This document shows, one piece after another, positions 1-6,741 of a stretch of DNA of 12,601 nt. Position 1 is the stretch's first letter; every line of letters starts with the position of its first letter. The stretch is from NCBI GenBank assembly GCA_022545645.1, contig JACZQQ010000059.1, forward strand, positions 1 through 12,601. The letters run 5' to 3'. Source of the stretch: Acidobacteriota bacterium (GTDB taxonomy: Bacteria; Acidobacteriota; UBA6911; RPQK01; JADFOI01). The position numbers and the translations under genes were made by a program. Below the pieces are notes generated by a model, which was given only the letters and a program-made list of their open reading frames with translations, was not told the origin of the DNA and ran no database searches.

Positions 1-183
1 ATGACACACCTCCTTATCTCACTTGAACATAACAGAAAACAGCCATTTGAGGCCGAAGACTTAATGTTAACAAAAGGTTAACCAGGCAACCTGCCGATTG
101 AAGTGGGGCGATGCTAACGGGAAAATAATTCTTTTGAAAGGGAGAAATGTCCGGAAGAGAAATATCCATGTCGTCACTGGACA

Positions 184-212
184 TTGTTTTCTCATTTCCA
201 AGGGTTTAGAAT
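184..212 (+). promoter_or_regulatory. Candidate sigma70-type promoter before the Tat-signal gene
   Basis: A TTGTTT box (184-189) lies 17 bases before TAGAAT (207-212), which matches five of six positions of the -10 consensus. The -35 match is weak (three of six). It sits about 55 bases upstream of the ATG at 269, a normal distance. The rest of 1-268 shows no other gene that I can support. This is a pattern match only. Confidence 0.3.
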
Positions 213-268
213 TTGACCAAGCACACTCCACAAACCGGGCCAGGAGCCTGTACACAAGGGGGGCACTT

Positions 269-1582
269 ATGTCTACGACACAAAGAACAACGTTACCCAG
301 GCGGCAATTTGTCAAAACATCCACCGCCTCTCTCATCGGGGCCAGCCTTCTTCCGGGGGTTTTGGCTGCTGACGGGCAGGCAGCCAGTATCCAGGAGCTG
401 GATCTCTGGCAGCCTGATTCCAGCGATCCGTTTGATTTTCCGGCTCCCCGATATCCCCAGCACCTTCCCAGGATAACCGACGTGGAACAGCTTCTTCCTG
501 GGGCTCGGCGCCTGGCTGCGGAACCTCCCCGCCGGGGGCTGTCGCATCTCCCGGGTTTCGGAATCAATCCGGGGCAGAAGGCCCTCATCATCGTGCCCAG
601 CAATGTCGATCCTATGGTTGCCGAAGCCATCACCATTGCTCTAAGAGAAAGAGGAGTTCTTGTCGACCAGATCACCAATGACATCGGGCTGGCCGATGCC
701 TCTCGGCTTCCCAGCCCTGATGGAACCTCCGCGCCCGCAGAGCTGGAAGGGGCGGGAACGGTGAGAAGTCTTCGAAATCCCCGTCCTCGACCGAGGGGCG
801 GCCGCTGGTATGTCAGTCTGGCAAGGCTCATGAACTACAGCCTGGTGATCGAAGGGAGTGGGGGGGCACTGCTGTACACGACTGAGGGCATCACGGACTT
901 TTACCACCAACACATTCTGTGGCCCCACCGGGATAACTTTTTCGTGCGCACGGGAACTCCTTCTCAGCTGAGGCTGGCCATTGACCATGCCGTCATGAAG
1001 CCATTGCTGGAGGGTGGGGAAGTCCGGATCACCGACCCGGAAGGCACCGATTTGAGCTTCACCATCTTCCCCGAGCTGTGGAGCCTGGTGGAGGAGCGCG
1101 AAAGACGACCCAGGGTCTTTGTGGGGCACCTGTGGGGGACTCCCCAGATGGTGATCGTACCCAAGTCCAATGCCAGGGGTGTGGTGGCGGGAACCGCCAA
1201 CCACTCAGGTGTTTATCCGACCATCAAGGTTCATCTGGAGAACCAGCAAGTGGTGAAGGTCGAGGGTGGCGGAGCTTATGGAGACAACTGGAGGGAGATC
1301 ATTGAGCGGGGAAAAGACATCCAATGGCCGGAATTACCATGCAAGGGTTTTAGCTGGCTGATTGAAGCCGGAATCGGTTCCGACCCCGGGAATATTCCCG
1401 GGTGTGTTGGAACAATGGGGAGGTATGCAGCTCCGGAATCATCCACTTTGGATTTGGAGTGGGCAGCCAGACGGAGAGGTTCAAGAAGTTTATTGGGGAA
1501 ACGGGACTGCCGGGAGGGCACAACCACATCCATGTCCGCTTCCCCACCTACGAGATCAAGAACTCCCGGGGCCAGGTGGTGA
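269..1582 (+). CDS. Tat-exported protein of unknown function, main part (frameshifted)
   Basis: I start at the ATG at 269 because AAGGGGGG sits six bases upstream and a clear twin-arginine signal follows: PRRQFVK at residues 10-16, a hydrophobic stretch, and a likely cleavage site after VLA near residue 33. The protein is therefore probably exported folded. An upstream in-frame ATG at 98 would bury this signal behind 57 implausible residues. The family is not firmly recognised. GQKALIIVPSNVDPMVAEA (102-120) and VEGGGAYGDNWREII (331-345) loosely recall M29 (aminopeptidase T-like) proteins, but metal ligands cannot be assigned. Authentic sequence stops near base 1387 (residue about 372). The remaining frame to 1582 is an Arg/Ser-rich out-of-frame tail, and the true C-terminus continues one frame over to 1848. 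Residues 166-176 (RSLRNPRPRPR) also look misread. The intact product would be about 525 residues. It is either a decaying gene or a sequencing error. Confidence 0.75.
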   Translation: MSTTQRTTLPRRQFVKTSTASLIGASLLPGVLAADGQAASIQELDLWQPDSSDPFDFPAPRYPQHLPRITDVEQLLPGARRLAAEPPRRGLSHLPGFGINPGQKALIIVPSNVDPMVAEAITIALRERGVLVDQITNDIGLADASRLPSPDGTSAPAELEGAGTVRSLRNPRPRPRGGRWYVSLARLMNYSLVIEGSGGALLYTTEGITDFYHQHILWPHRDNFFVRTGTPSQLRLAIDHAVMKPLLEGGEVRITDPEGTDLSFTIFPELWSLVEERERRPRVFVGHLWGTPQMVIVPKSNARGVVAGTANHSGVYPTIKVHLENQQVVKVEGGGAYGDNWREIIERGKDIQWPELPCKGFSWLIEAGIGSDPGNIPGCVGTMGRYAAPESSTLDLEWAARRRGSRSLLGKRDCREGTTTSMSASPPTRSRTPGARW

Positions 1583-1848
1583 AGGTCATCGACAAGGGTC
1601 GATTCACCGCCTTTGATGATCCTGAGGTCAGGAGGGTCGCGGAAAAGTTTGGAGATCCGGACAAACTCCTTCGACAACTCTGGGTGCCTGCCGTTCCCGG
1701 CATCAACTATCCGGGAGACTACCAACGGGATTTCGGAAATGATCCATTGCCCTGGTTGAGAAAATGGCGGGGTATTCTGGAGGGGCAGGTGGATCGTGTG
1801 ATTCGCTATGGTTACCGAATGCCCAAGGAGCCCATTTTGGAGAGTTGA
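1402..1848 (+). CDS. C-terminal fragment of the Tat-signal protein, shifted frame
   Basis: This frame continues the upstream gene and is probably not an independent gene. The nominal GTG start at 1402 has no ribosome binding site, and coherent sequence already begins at about 1387. Adding one C to the CCCC run at 1384-1387 joins GIGSDP directly to REYSRVCW and then to SSGIIHFGFGVG and GGHNHIHVRFPTYEI. The spacing of an HFGFG motif followed by an HNHIHVRF segment is reminiscent of the C-terminal metal-binding end of M29-type aminopeptidases, which is only a weak inference. The stop codon is at 1846-1848. A single-base deletion, real or technical, explains the break. Nothing slippery or structured enough for programmed frameshifting was seen. 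Confidence 0.65.
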   Translation: MCWNNGEVCSSGIIHFGFGVGSQTERFKKFIGETGLPGGHNHIHVRFPTYEIKNSRGQVVKVIDKGRFTAFDDPEVRRVAEKFGDPDKLLRQLWVPAVPGINYPGDYQRDFGNDPLPWLRKWRGILEGQVDRVIRYGYRMPKEPILES

Positions 1849-1907
1849 CGCGAAGCGCGCAAATCCAAAATCCAAAATCTGAAACCTGAAATGCGCGCAG
1901 AGCGCTC
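1849..1907. repeat. GC-rich dyads flanking an A-rich AATCCAAA spacer repeat
   Basis: Right after the Tat-gene stop, CGCGAAGCGCGC (1849-1860) is followed by degenerate units of AAATCCAAA type (1861-1891), then GCGCGC (1893-1898) and the palindrome GAGCGCTC (1900-1907). The two GCGCGC blocks could pair across the A-rich loop. The 12-mer recurs as its reverse complement at 6590-6601, and the AAATCC-type text recurs in other spacers of this window. Confidence 0.5.
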
Positions 1908-1932
1908 AGGCACGACCGGGGTGAATCTGAAG

Positions 1933-1965
1933 CGGATTCGGCACCCCTCAGGTGCCTCCCACATT
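1933..1965 (+). repeat. Dispersed hairpin repeat, copy 1
   Basis: Starting with CGGATTCGGCACC, this element holds a six-base stem (GGCACC 1940-1945, GGTGCC 1951-1956) around a five-base loop, and ends in CTCCCACATT. A second copy lies at 7730-7760 in the same orientation. Outside the loop the two copies are identical, so this is a true repeat. Confidence 0.75.
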
Positions 1966-1970
1966 TTTGC

Positions 1971-2002
1971 GCACGAAAGGACGAAAGCACGAACGCACGA
2001 AG
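1971..2002 (+). repeat. Four tandem 8-bp units (GCACGAAA type)
   Basis: The units are GCACGAAA, GGACGAAA, GCACGAAC and GCACGAAG, in perfect 8-base phase and ending three bases before the methyltransferase stop codon. It looks like a microsatellite-type intergenic array. No function can be read from it. Confidence 0.75.
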
Positions 2003-2005
2003 TGC

Positions 2006-2638
2006 TCAGTTTTGTGGTGGCTTGATCTCCAGGGCGTGAAAGACACCGAAGCAGTACTGCTTGCTTGAAACAATCTCCAAGTTCGCTTCCCCGACCAGCC
2101 CCAGAATATTTCTGTTCCAGTTACAGCCAAAGCGTTTGGCGTGCTTCTCGGCTCTCTTGTCCTGCCATCGTGCCAATCCCTCCTTGCTGCTTCGGCCGTG
2201 CTCGAGAAGAAGGATCCGGCCGTTGGGTTTGCACACGCGGGCCATCTCCCGAAGAGCCTGTACGGGTTGTGTCAACGTGCACAAGCTCAAGGAGTCTACG
2301 ACCGTGTCAAAGGCGTCGTCTGGAAATTCAAGGCTTTCGGCATCCATTTCCTGTATGGAGACCTCGAGCCTTTGTCTGCGAGCTTTTTGTGAAGCGATCT
2401 TCAGCATGGCACGGCTCAAATCGATCAGCGTGATTTTACAATCTTCGGGGTAGTGACGGAGGTTGTTTCCCGTCCCGGCAGCCACCTCCAGAACATTTCC
2501 CGAGGCCTTTCGAAAAAGGTTCTTCCTGATCCGGTTGATTCCAAGTAATTCAGGGATCTTTTCCAGGATGTCGTACCAAAAAGCCTTTTTATTGTAGTTT
2601 TCGGTGATTTCTTCTTTGGAGAGTTTGTTCAGAGGCAT
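2006..2638 (-). CDS. Class I SAM-dependent methyltransferase
   Basis: A 210-residue protein with a seven-strand methyltransferase core. Motif I is VLEVAAGTGNN (about residues 49-59), an acidic residue ending the second strand lies in ITLIDLSRAML, the post-II region is DAESLEFPDDAFDTVV (108-123), and the motif III area is PNGRILLLEHG. The late segment HAKRFGCNWNRN resembles the UbiE/METTL7-like group, where small-molecule or lipid methyltransferases are common. The substrate cannot be told from sequence. It reads on the minus strand, alone, between two repeat-bearing spacers, and its start ATG (complement of 2636-2638) has no strong Shine-Dalgarno. Length is normal for the family and no key motif is missing. 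Confidence 0.88.
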   Translation of the reverse strand: MPLNKLSKEEITENYNKKAFWYDILEKIPELLGINRIRKNLFRKASGNVLEVAAGTGNNLRHYPEDCKITLIDLSRAMLKIASQKARRQRLEVSIQEMDAESLEFPDDAFDTVVDSLSLCTLTQPVQALREMARVCKPNGRILLLEHGRSSKEGLARWQDKRAEKHAKRFGCNWNRNILGLVGEANLEIVSSKQYCFGVFHALEIKPPQN

Positions 2639-2709
2639 AAGAAGGCCACTGGCATTTTAAGGGATCGTGCCAAGCGTACAAATACAAAGTTCGAATACAG
2701 ACTACCGAT

Positions 2710-2744
2710 ACCAGTCGGCAGACACCAGCCGGCAGACCGGCTGG
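2710..2744 (+). repeat. 14-bp tandem duplication ending in a hairpin
   Basis: ACCAGTCGGCAGAC (2710-2723) is followed directly by ACCAGCCGGCAGAC (2724-2737), with one mismatch. CGGCTGG (2738-2744) is then the exact complement of CCAGCCG (2725-2731), leaving GCAGAC as a six-base loop. It may be a small structured RNA element or a repeat remnant. No run of T follows, so it is not a classic terminator. Confidence 0.7.
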
Positions 2745-2826
2745 AAAGTCAGAATCCCAAATCCCAGATTCAAAACGAATTCAGTTTTTCTTTCCCCTGT
2801 TCTCTGGCATCAAGTGTTAACTGTAG

Positions 2827-2855
2827 TTGACACAATAGGTTAAGTGTTTTTCGAT
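2827..2855 (+). promoter_or_regulatory. Possible promoter with a consensus -35 box
   Basis: A perfect TTGACA (2827-2832) is followed after 17 bases by TTCGAT (2850-2855), which matches only three of six -10 positions. It lies about 175 bases upstream of the zinc-ribbon membrane gene, so a long leader would be implied. Weak candidate. Confidence 0.2.
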
Positions 2856-3030
2856 GTCCCGGTCTCCAATTCACCCCAAGATGTATTTAAGTCATTTATT
2901 TTCAACGATTTAATTCGAATTTCCTGTGTTCGGCAAGGTCCATGCAGGAGTTGGCATGCAAGGTGCTTTAAATGTAGCACTGAGGCGAAGAATACGTGCA
3001 CCCTTTTGAAGGGGAGAAGGGGGATCAAGC

Positions 3031-4359
3031 ATGAGTGACACTGAATTCAGGTTCCTTTCCGAAGAGGATGCTTCTGTCGCTGAACCAGGCGTAGAGCTTC
3101 TTCCTGAGGATATTTCTACGACCGAGGGCGTTCCTGCTCCCGAAGAAATTTCTGCCACTGAAACAGACTTGAGCCTTGGTTCCGATGAATCTCCTGTAGT
3201 TCAAGCAGCGCCTTCAGCAGTTGTGGGGCCGGAAAAAAGAACTTGCCCCTCCTGTAACCAGGAGAATGAGATCGTCCGGGAATTCTGCTGGGCCTGCTAT
3301 GGCAAGCTTGGCGATAGCAAAGCGGGGAATGGCGCAGGGTCACAGCCTGAGCACGGTACTCCCCCGGTACAAGGCATGCCTGTGGCTCCAGGTATTTCTC
3401 CCTCAGAAAGCAGCCTCCCGGCGACGGTTCGACCTGAAGAAACCCGCCGCGGGGAAGATGTCCTGGTGGATTATGGACCCTCGGTAAAGCTGGCCTACAA
3501 TCCCAGCGGACAGATGGGAAAGACTTTTACTCTCTTACTTCACGGTGCAACCGGCGTTCTGGTGGGGCTGTTCAAGGCGGCCCTCGTGCTGGCTGCCGCC
3601 GTAGTGGTCAACATCATCCATAACCTGCTGCCCGTCTTCTTTTTCGTGCTCCCTTTAGTCATCGTGGGACTGATGCTGATTGCCCCCGGTGTGGTGGGGA
3701 TGGCCGTTGGAGACAATGTCAGCAAAGGGGTTCTGGGTTCCAAGTGCCGTGTGCCCGGACAGGCAGGCTTCATCGCATTCCTGAGCACTGTGGGTGGTCT
3801 GGTTTTGTTTGTGATGATTGCCCAGAGTTTCACCACACCCGGGGAGTCCTTTCTGTATGACAAGCTGCTCTGGTTTGTCCGCCTCATGGTGGGTGGAAGC
3901 GTGAGTTTCGACTGGCTGGCGGAGCCGGAGGCGATAGGGTCGGCCTACGAAGGGATCATCTTCGTCCTGCTGGGCCTTAGTGCGCTGGTGGGAGCGGGAC
4001 TCGCCTACCACACGGCCAGCGAGACGGTGCGTTCGGTGCCCTTCTGTGAGCAGTGCGGAAAGCATATGGAACCGGAATCCCTGTGGTGTCTTCCTCCGGT
4101 CCAGGGTCCTCGGGCCGTCCAGGCCTTCCAAGCCCTGAACTACAAAGAGATTGCCCAGCTACCCCACTGCAGCATGTTCGAAAACTTCATCTCGGTGGAG
4201 GTGTGGTCCTGCACCTGCGACTCAAAATCGATTCTCGAGCTGGTGGGACATGGCGTCGAGCCGCCCGAAGAAGACGGTGACGAACCGACCATCCAGGCTC
4301 CCGTGCGCATTTTCTCCAGACCCCTCACCCCAGAGCAGCTCTCGCAGATCAAGGCCTAG
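3031..4359 (+). CDS. Zinc-ribbon, four-helix membrane protein of unknown function
   Basis: The ATG at 3031 is preceded by a strong AAGGGGG ribosome binding site. The 442-residue product opens with about 65 acidic, low-complexity residues. A treble-clef/zinc-ribbon follows with CPSC (72-75) and CWAC (86-89), i.e. CxxC-x10-CxxC. A Gly/Pro/Ser-rich linker leads to four hydrophobic segments near 173-193, 199-225, 246-268 and 305-327. After the membrane part come CEQC (339-342), Cys353, Cys380 and Cys394/Cys396, which may form a second metal site. The C-terminal tail is acidic and then short. I do not recognise a named family. The layout (cytoplasmic zinc ribbon tethered to a small membrane domain) is common in uncharacterised bacterial proteins. 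It converges with the methyltransferase gene downstream, leaving seven bases between their stop codons. The nearby membrane kinase could be a partner, but only proximity suggests this. Confidence 0.85.
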   Translation: MSDTEFRFLSEEDASVAEPGVELLPEDISTTEGVPAPEEISATETDLSLGSDESPVVQAAPSAVVGPEKRTCPSCNQENEIVREFCWACYGKLGDSKAGNGAGSQPEHGTPPVQGMPVAPGISPSESSLPATVRPEETRRGEDVLVDYGPSVKLAYNPSGQMGKTFTLLLHGATGVLVGLFKAALVLAAAVVVNIIHNLLPVFFFVLPLVIVGLMLIAPGVVGMAVGDNVSKGVLGSKCRVPGQAGFIAFLSTVGGLVLFVMIAQSFTTPGESFLYDKLLWFVRLMVGGSVSFDWLAEPEAIGSAYEGIIFVLLGLSALVGAGLAYHTASETVRSVPFCEQCGKHMEPESLWCLPPVQGPRAVQAFQALNYKEIAQLPHCSMFENFISVEVWSCTCDSKSILELVGHGVEPPEEDGDEPTIQAPVRIFSRPLTPEQLSQIKA

Positions 4360-4366
4360 CCGGTTG

Positions 4367-4918
4367 TCAGTCTTTAACGACTTCCAGTGTGAAGGTGAGT
4401 TGCTTTCCTCGAAACAGGAAGCATAGGTACTGTTCCCAGAACTTCCTCACGAATCTCAGCCCGGGAAAGCGATTATCCAGATTGATGAGAAACTGAAACC
4501 CCAGAAGCTTCCAGATTGAAGCCATCTCCAATTCCTTCTTGATGATCTTGAAGCGAGCCTGGGTATAGTGGTTCGTATGGTAGGAAGGTTCAAAATAGCT
4601 GAATGAGTAGGAGTTGAGGTGCCACTTATGGGTCGGATCCTGCCATGAGATGGAGTCGGTGTAATGCGGTGTAACGAGTGTCACCCGGGCATGGGGACGG
4701 CAGATTCGATAGATCTCCTCCATGACGGCTAAGACGGAGTCCATATGTTCGATGACATGGGTGGCGTACACTTCATCAAAGATACTGTCCTGAATGGGGT
4801 AAGGGATCCGGTTCAGATCATGGACCAGATCCACCTCCGGTAGCTTAACGCGATCCATGCCAATGGCGCCTGGACGCTTGTTCCGACCGCAACCCAAATC
4901 GAGAACGCGTTTTTTCAT
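4367..4918 (-). CDS. Small class I SAM-dependent methyltransferase
   Basis: The protein is 183 residues from the ATG at 4916-4918. A TTG at 4945 would add nine residues without homology or a ribosome binding site, so I reject it. Motif I, VLDLGCGRNKRPGAIG, is almost at the N-terminus. It is followed by IGMDRV, DLNRIPYPIQDSIFDEVYA and THVIEHM, then ICRPHARVTLVTPHYTD, the usual order of a Methyltransf_11-like core. The His/Asp/Trp-rich segment WQDPTHKWHLNSYSF recurs in methyltransferases encoded with surface-polysaccharide genes, but no such neighbours are present here, so the substrate is unknown. It is transcribed divergently from the kinase gene, with a 103-base spacer holding repeat-like text. 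Confidence 0.85.
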   Translation of the reverse strand: MKKRVLDLGCGRNKRPGAIGMDRVKLPEVDLVHDLNRIPYPIQDSIFDEVYATHVIEHMDSVLAVMEEIYRICRPHARVTLVTPHYTDSISWQDPTHKWHLNSYSFSYFEPSYHTNHYTQARFKIIKKELEMASIWKLLGFQFLINLDNRFPGLRFVRKFWEQYLCFLFRGKQLTFTLEVVKD

Positions 4919-5021
4919 GTAAGCTGAAATTCTAACAGCTGACAATCTGAAATCCGAAATTTCTCTCTTCTGGCTTCTGTTTTCTGGCTTCTTCTTCTGC
5001 TAGCATCGAGCCGAAGGTCTC
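4919..5021. repeat. Divergent spacer with degenerate short-period repeats
   Basis: This spacer lies between the minus-strand methyltransferase and the kinase, so it should hold both promoters. I see no convincing -35/-10 pair. It contains CTGAAATCCGAAAT (4947-4960) and repeated TCTGGCTTCT-type words (4969-4992), echoing the spacer before mutM in the opposite orientation. Confidence 0.4.
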
Positions 5022-6653
5022 ATGGCCAATCAACGGATTTTTGTTCAGGGGAAGGAAACAACTCCCTCCCTGACCCGATCCACTCCAGTCGGTCTCCCTC
5101 CTGACCTTCTTGAAGCGGCTTCCCGAAGACTGAGTCTGGCGGCCCTTCTCTATGCCATCGCCTATTCGGTTTCCTTTGGGATCGGCCGGTTTACGACATC
5201 TCCGCTGTTTGAGCAATTCGAGCCGAGTTCAGTGGGTGACGTTGCCGCTCTGGCCTCTGTCTCGCTCTCTTTTGCCGTGTTTTGGCTTGCCCGCAGCGGC
5301 CGCTTAGACCCCCAATTTCTTCTGGACATTGGCCTGATCTACTGGGTCGTCGGTGCCTTTGGCATCGATGTGGGGACTTATTGGGCACTTCCCCCCGGTT
5401 TTCCAGTGGTGGGTATTTCCTGGGTGTGCGTGTGGCTGGTCCTTTTCCCACTCATCGTTCCCAGTTCACCGGGAAAGACGCTGCTGGCCGCCCTGGTGAC
5501 AGCAACTGTGGGTCCCCTGGTGTTTTTCATCTCACTGGTCTTTCGAGGAATCCCGATGCCGGATGGGGTGTACGTGCTCAACCTGTTTGTTCCTTACTAC
5601 GTCTGTGCCGGATTGGCTTTCGCCGGCAGTCGCATCATCTACCAACTGGGATGTGATGTGACTCGAGCCCGGGAAATGGGGAGCTATAAGCTCATCAAAT
5701 TGCTCGGGCGTGGCGGCATCGGAGAAGTCTGGCTGGCGAAACATAGACTGCTGGCCCGGCCCGCCGCCATCAAACTACTCAGCCCCCAGGTGCTGGGAGC
5801 AACGTCCGATGGGAGCTTCAACAAGCTGGCCTTGAAACGCTTCGAACGGGAGGCTCAGGCCACCGCGGCCCTCGGTTCTCCCCACACCATCAGACTGTAC
5901 GATTTCGGAACCACCGATGAGGGAAGTTTTTACTATGCCATGGAGCTGCTGGATGGGTTTGACCTGGAGTCCCTGGTGACTCGGTTCGGACCGGTATCTC
6001 CCAGCAGAGCCGTTGGTTTTTTGATGCAGGCCTGCGATTCTCTTGCCGATGCCCACCACCACGGATTGATTCATCGGGATATCAAACCCAGCAACATCTA
6101 TGTTTGTCGCCTGGGCATTCAATATGATTTCATCAAGGTTCTGGACTTCGGACTGGTCAAGATGGACCGCGACCCTAGCGGCCAGGCGACTCAATTGACC
6201 CGAGAGGGACTCACCACGGGAACGCCTGCTTACTTGTCTCCCGAGGTCGCTCTGGGCCAGGGAGAAGTCGATGCGCGCACGGACATCTATTCGCTGGGGT
6301 GTGTGGCCTACTGGCTGGTGACCGGACAGCTGGTCTTTAAAGGTGAGACGCCCATGCAAGTCGTTCTGGACCACATCCAGACCGCGCCTATTCCTCCCTC
6401 GAAACGCACCGAGTTGGAGATTCCTTCGGCGCTGGAACAAATTATCCTGTCCTGCCTGGAGAAGAAACCGGAGAAGCGACCTCAAACGGCCTTGGAGCTG
6501 GCGGAAAGACTGGCAGCCTGTGAGATTCGCGAACCCTGGACGCAGGAAGATGCCCGACGCTGGTGGGCACTGAACAAGCCGGAAGAAGAGCGCGCTTCGC
6601 GCACCACAGGAAGGACACCAGAGACAGGAGATCAACTACCAGCAGGTCACTGA
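5022..6653 (+). CDS. Membrane-anchored Hanks-type Ser/Thr protein kinase
   Basis: A 543-residue protein with its architecture reversed from the common PknB type: membrane domain first, kinase last. Hydrophobic segments lie near residues 38-56, 74-91, 98-118, 126-147, 153-174 and 183-205. The kinase domain (about 222-500) has every key element: glycine loop GRGGIGEVW (229-237), ATP-binding Lys251 in AAIKLL, helix-C Glu277 in REAQA, catalytic loop HRDIKPSN (351-358), DFG (375-377), activation-segment end GTPAYLSPE (400-408) and DARTDIYSLGCVAYWL (417-432). It should therefore be active and phosphorylate cytoplasmic Ser/Thr targets. No extracellular sensor domain (PASTA, WD40, TPR) is seen. The start ATG at 5022 has only a weak GAAGG upstream. 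The last 20 or so residues are polar and unstructured and are encoded by repeat-like DNA (6590 onward), so the C-terminus may be a read-through extension. The signal it senses is unknown. Confidence 0.93.
   Translation: MANQRIFVQGKETTPSLTRSTPVGLPPDLLEAASRRLSLAALLYAIAYSVSFGIGRFTTSPLFEQFEPSSVGDVAALASVSLSFAVFWLARSGRLDPQFLLDIGLIYWVVGAFGIDVGTYWALPPGFPVVGISWVCVWLVLFPLIVPSSPGKTLLAALVTATVGPLVFFISLVFRGIPMPDGVYVLNLFVPYYVCAGLAFAGSRIIYQLGCDVTRAREMGSYKLIKLLGRGGIGEVWLAKHRLLARPAAIKLLSPQVLGATSDGSFNKLALKRFEREAQATAALGSPHTIRLYDFGTTDEGSFYYAMELLDGFDLESLVTRFGPVSPSRAVGFLMQACDSLADAHHHGLIHRDIKPSNIYVCRLGIQYDFIKVLDFGLVKMDRDPSGQATQLTREGLTTGTPAYLSPEVALGQGEVDARTDIYSLGCVAYWLVTGQLVFKGETPMQVVLDHIQTAPIPPSKRTELEIPSALEQIILSCLEKKPEKRPQTALELAERLAACEIREPWTQEDARRWWALNKPEEERASRTTGRTPETGDQLPAGH
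6590..6601 (-). repeat. Inverted copy of the 12-mer at 1849-1860
   Basis: GCGCGCTTCGCG here is the exact reverse complement of bases 1849-1860. It lies inside the last codons of the kinase gene, where the protein loses family resemblance. The match is short and self-complementary, so chance is possible, but both sites sit at gene ends next to AATCC/GGATT-type text. Confidence 0.4.
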
Positions 6654-6670
6654 CAACCGGTCTATAATCT

Positions 6671-6718
6671 TCTGGATTTTGAATTTGTTTAGAATTTGGA
6701 GTTTTTAATTTGGAATTT
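6671..6718 (-). repeat. A/T-rich AATTCCAAA-type spacer repeat
   Basis: The plus strand reads as successive GGATTTTGAATTT, AGAATTTGGAG and AATTTGGAATTT words. Read on the other strand they are AAATTCCAAA/AAATCC units like those at 1861-1891, so this spacer carries the same degenerate family in inverse orientation. Confidence 0.45.
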
Positions 6719-6741
6719 CCTGACAGCTGCTAACTGTCAGG
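6719..6741 (+). promoter_or_regulatory. Perfect 8-bp hairpin just before mutM
   Basis: CCTGACAG (6719-6726) pairs exactly with CTGTCAGG (6734-6741) around a seven-base loop. The stem's right arm overlaps AGGAGGT (6739-6745), the only good Shine-Dalgarno-like string upstream of mutM, though at 19 bases from the ATG it is further away than usual. A tandem GGTCTGT pair (6743-6756) follows. The hairpin could end kinase transcription weakly (no T tract) or modulate mutM translation. Confidence 0.4.

Larger units (their letters stand above)
2639..3030. other. Gene-free spacer of 392 bases
   Basis: No credible gene lies here. Short frames on both strands at 2840-3038 have no family resemblance and no ribosome binding site. 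The spacer holds the 14-bp tandem repeat with hairpin (2710-2744), degenerate AATCCCAAATCCCAGATTC text near 2753-2771, a TTGACA box at 2827-2832, and an A/T-rich stretch (2880-2925). A purine-rich Shine-Dalgarno, GAGAAGGGGG, ends about seven bases before the ATG at 3031. Confidence 0.6.

Noticed and set aside
98..268. Earlier in-frame ATG for the Tat-signal gene
   Set aside because: It would hide the twin-arginine signal behind 57 residues and ignore the strong AAGGGGGG before 269.
67..831. 254-residue minus-strand reading frame over the Tat gene
   Set aside because: Arg/Ser/Gly-rich antisense shadow without domains; the plus strand here has a Tat signal and coherent protein sequence.
641..1204. 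Minus-strand 187-residue frame
   Set aside because: Antisense shadow of the Tat gene; no family motif.
1971..2002. CRISPR-like array
   Set aside because: Units of eight bases without unique spacers and no cas genes; a simple tandem repeat.
2061..2453. Plus-strand frames inside the first methyltransferase
   Set aside because: Low-complexity shadow; the minus strand has full SAM-methyltransferase motifs.
2840..3038. Small frames of 62-64 residues on both strands
   Set aside because: No ribosome binding site, no resemblance to a family, and they lie in the A/T-rich leader of the membrane protein gene.
4919..4945. TTG start extending the second methyltransferase
   Set aside because: The nine added residues are spacer-like, and an ATG sits right before the conserved VLDLGCG motif.
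5775..6635. 286-residue minus-strand frame
   Set aside because: Antisense of the kinase domain, whose catalytic motifs on the plus strand are unmistakable.
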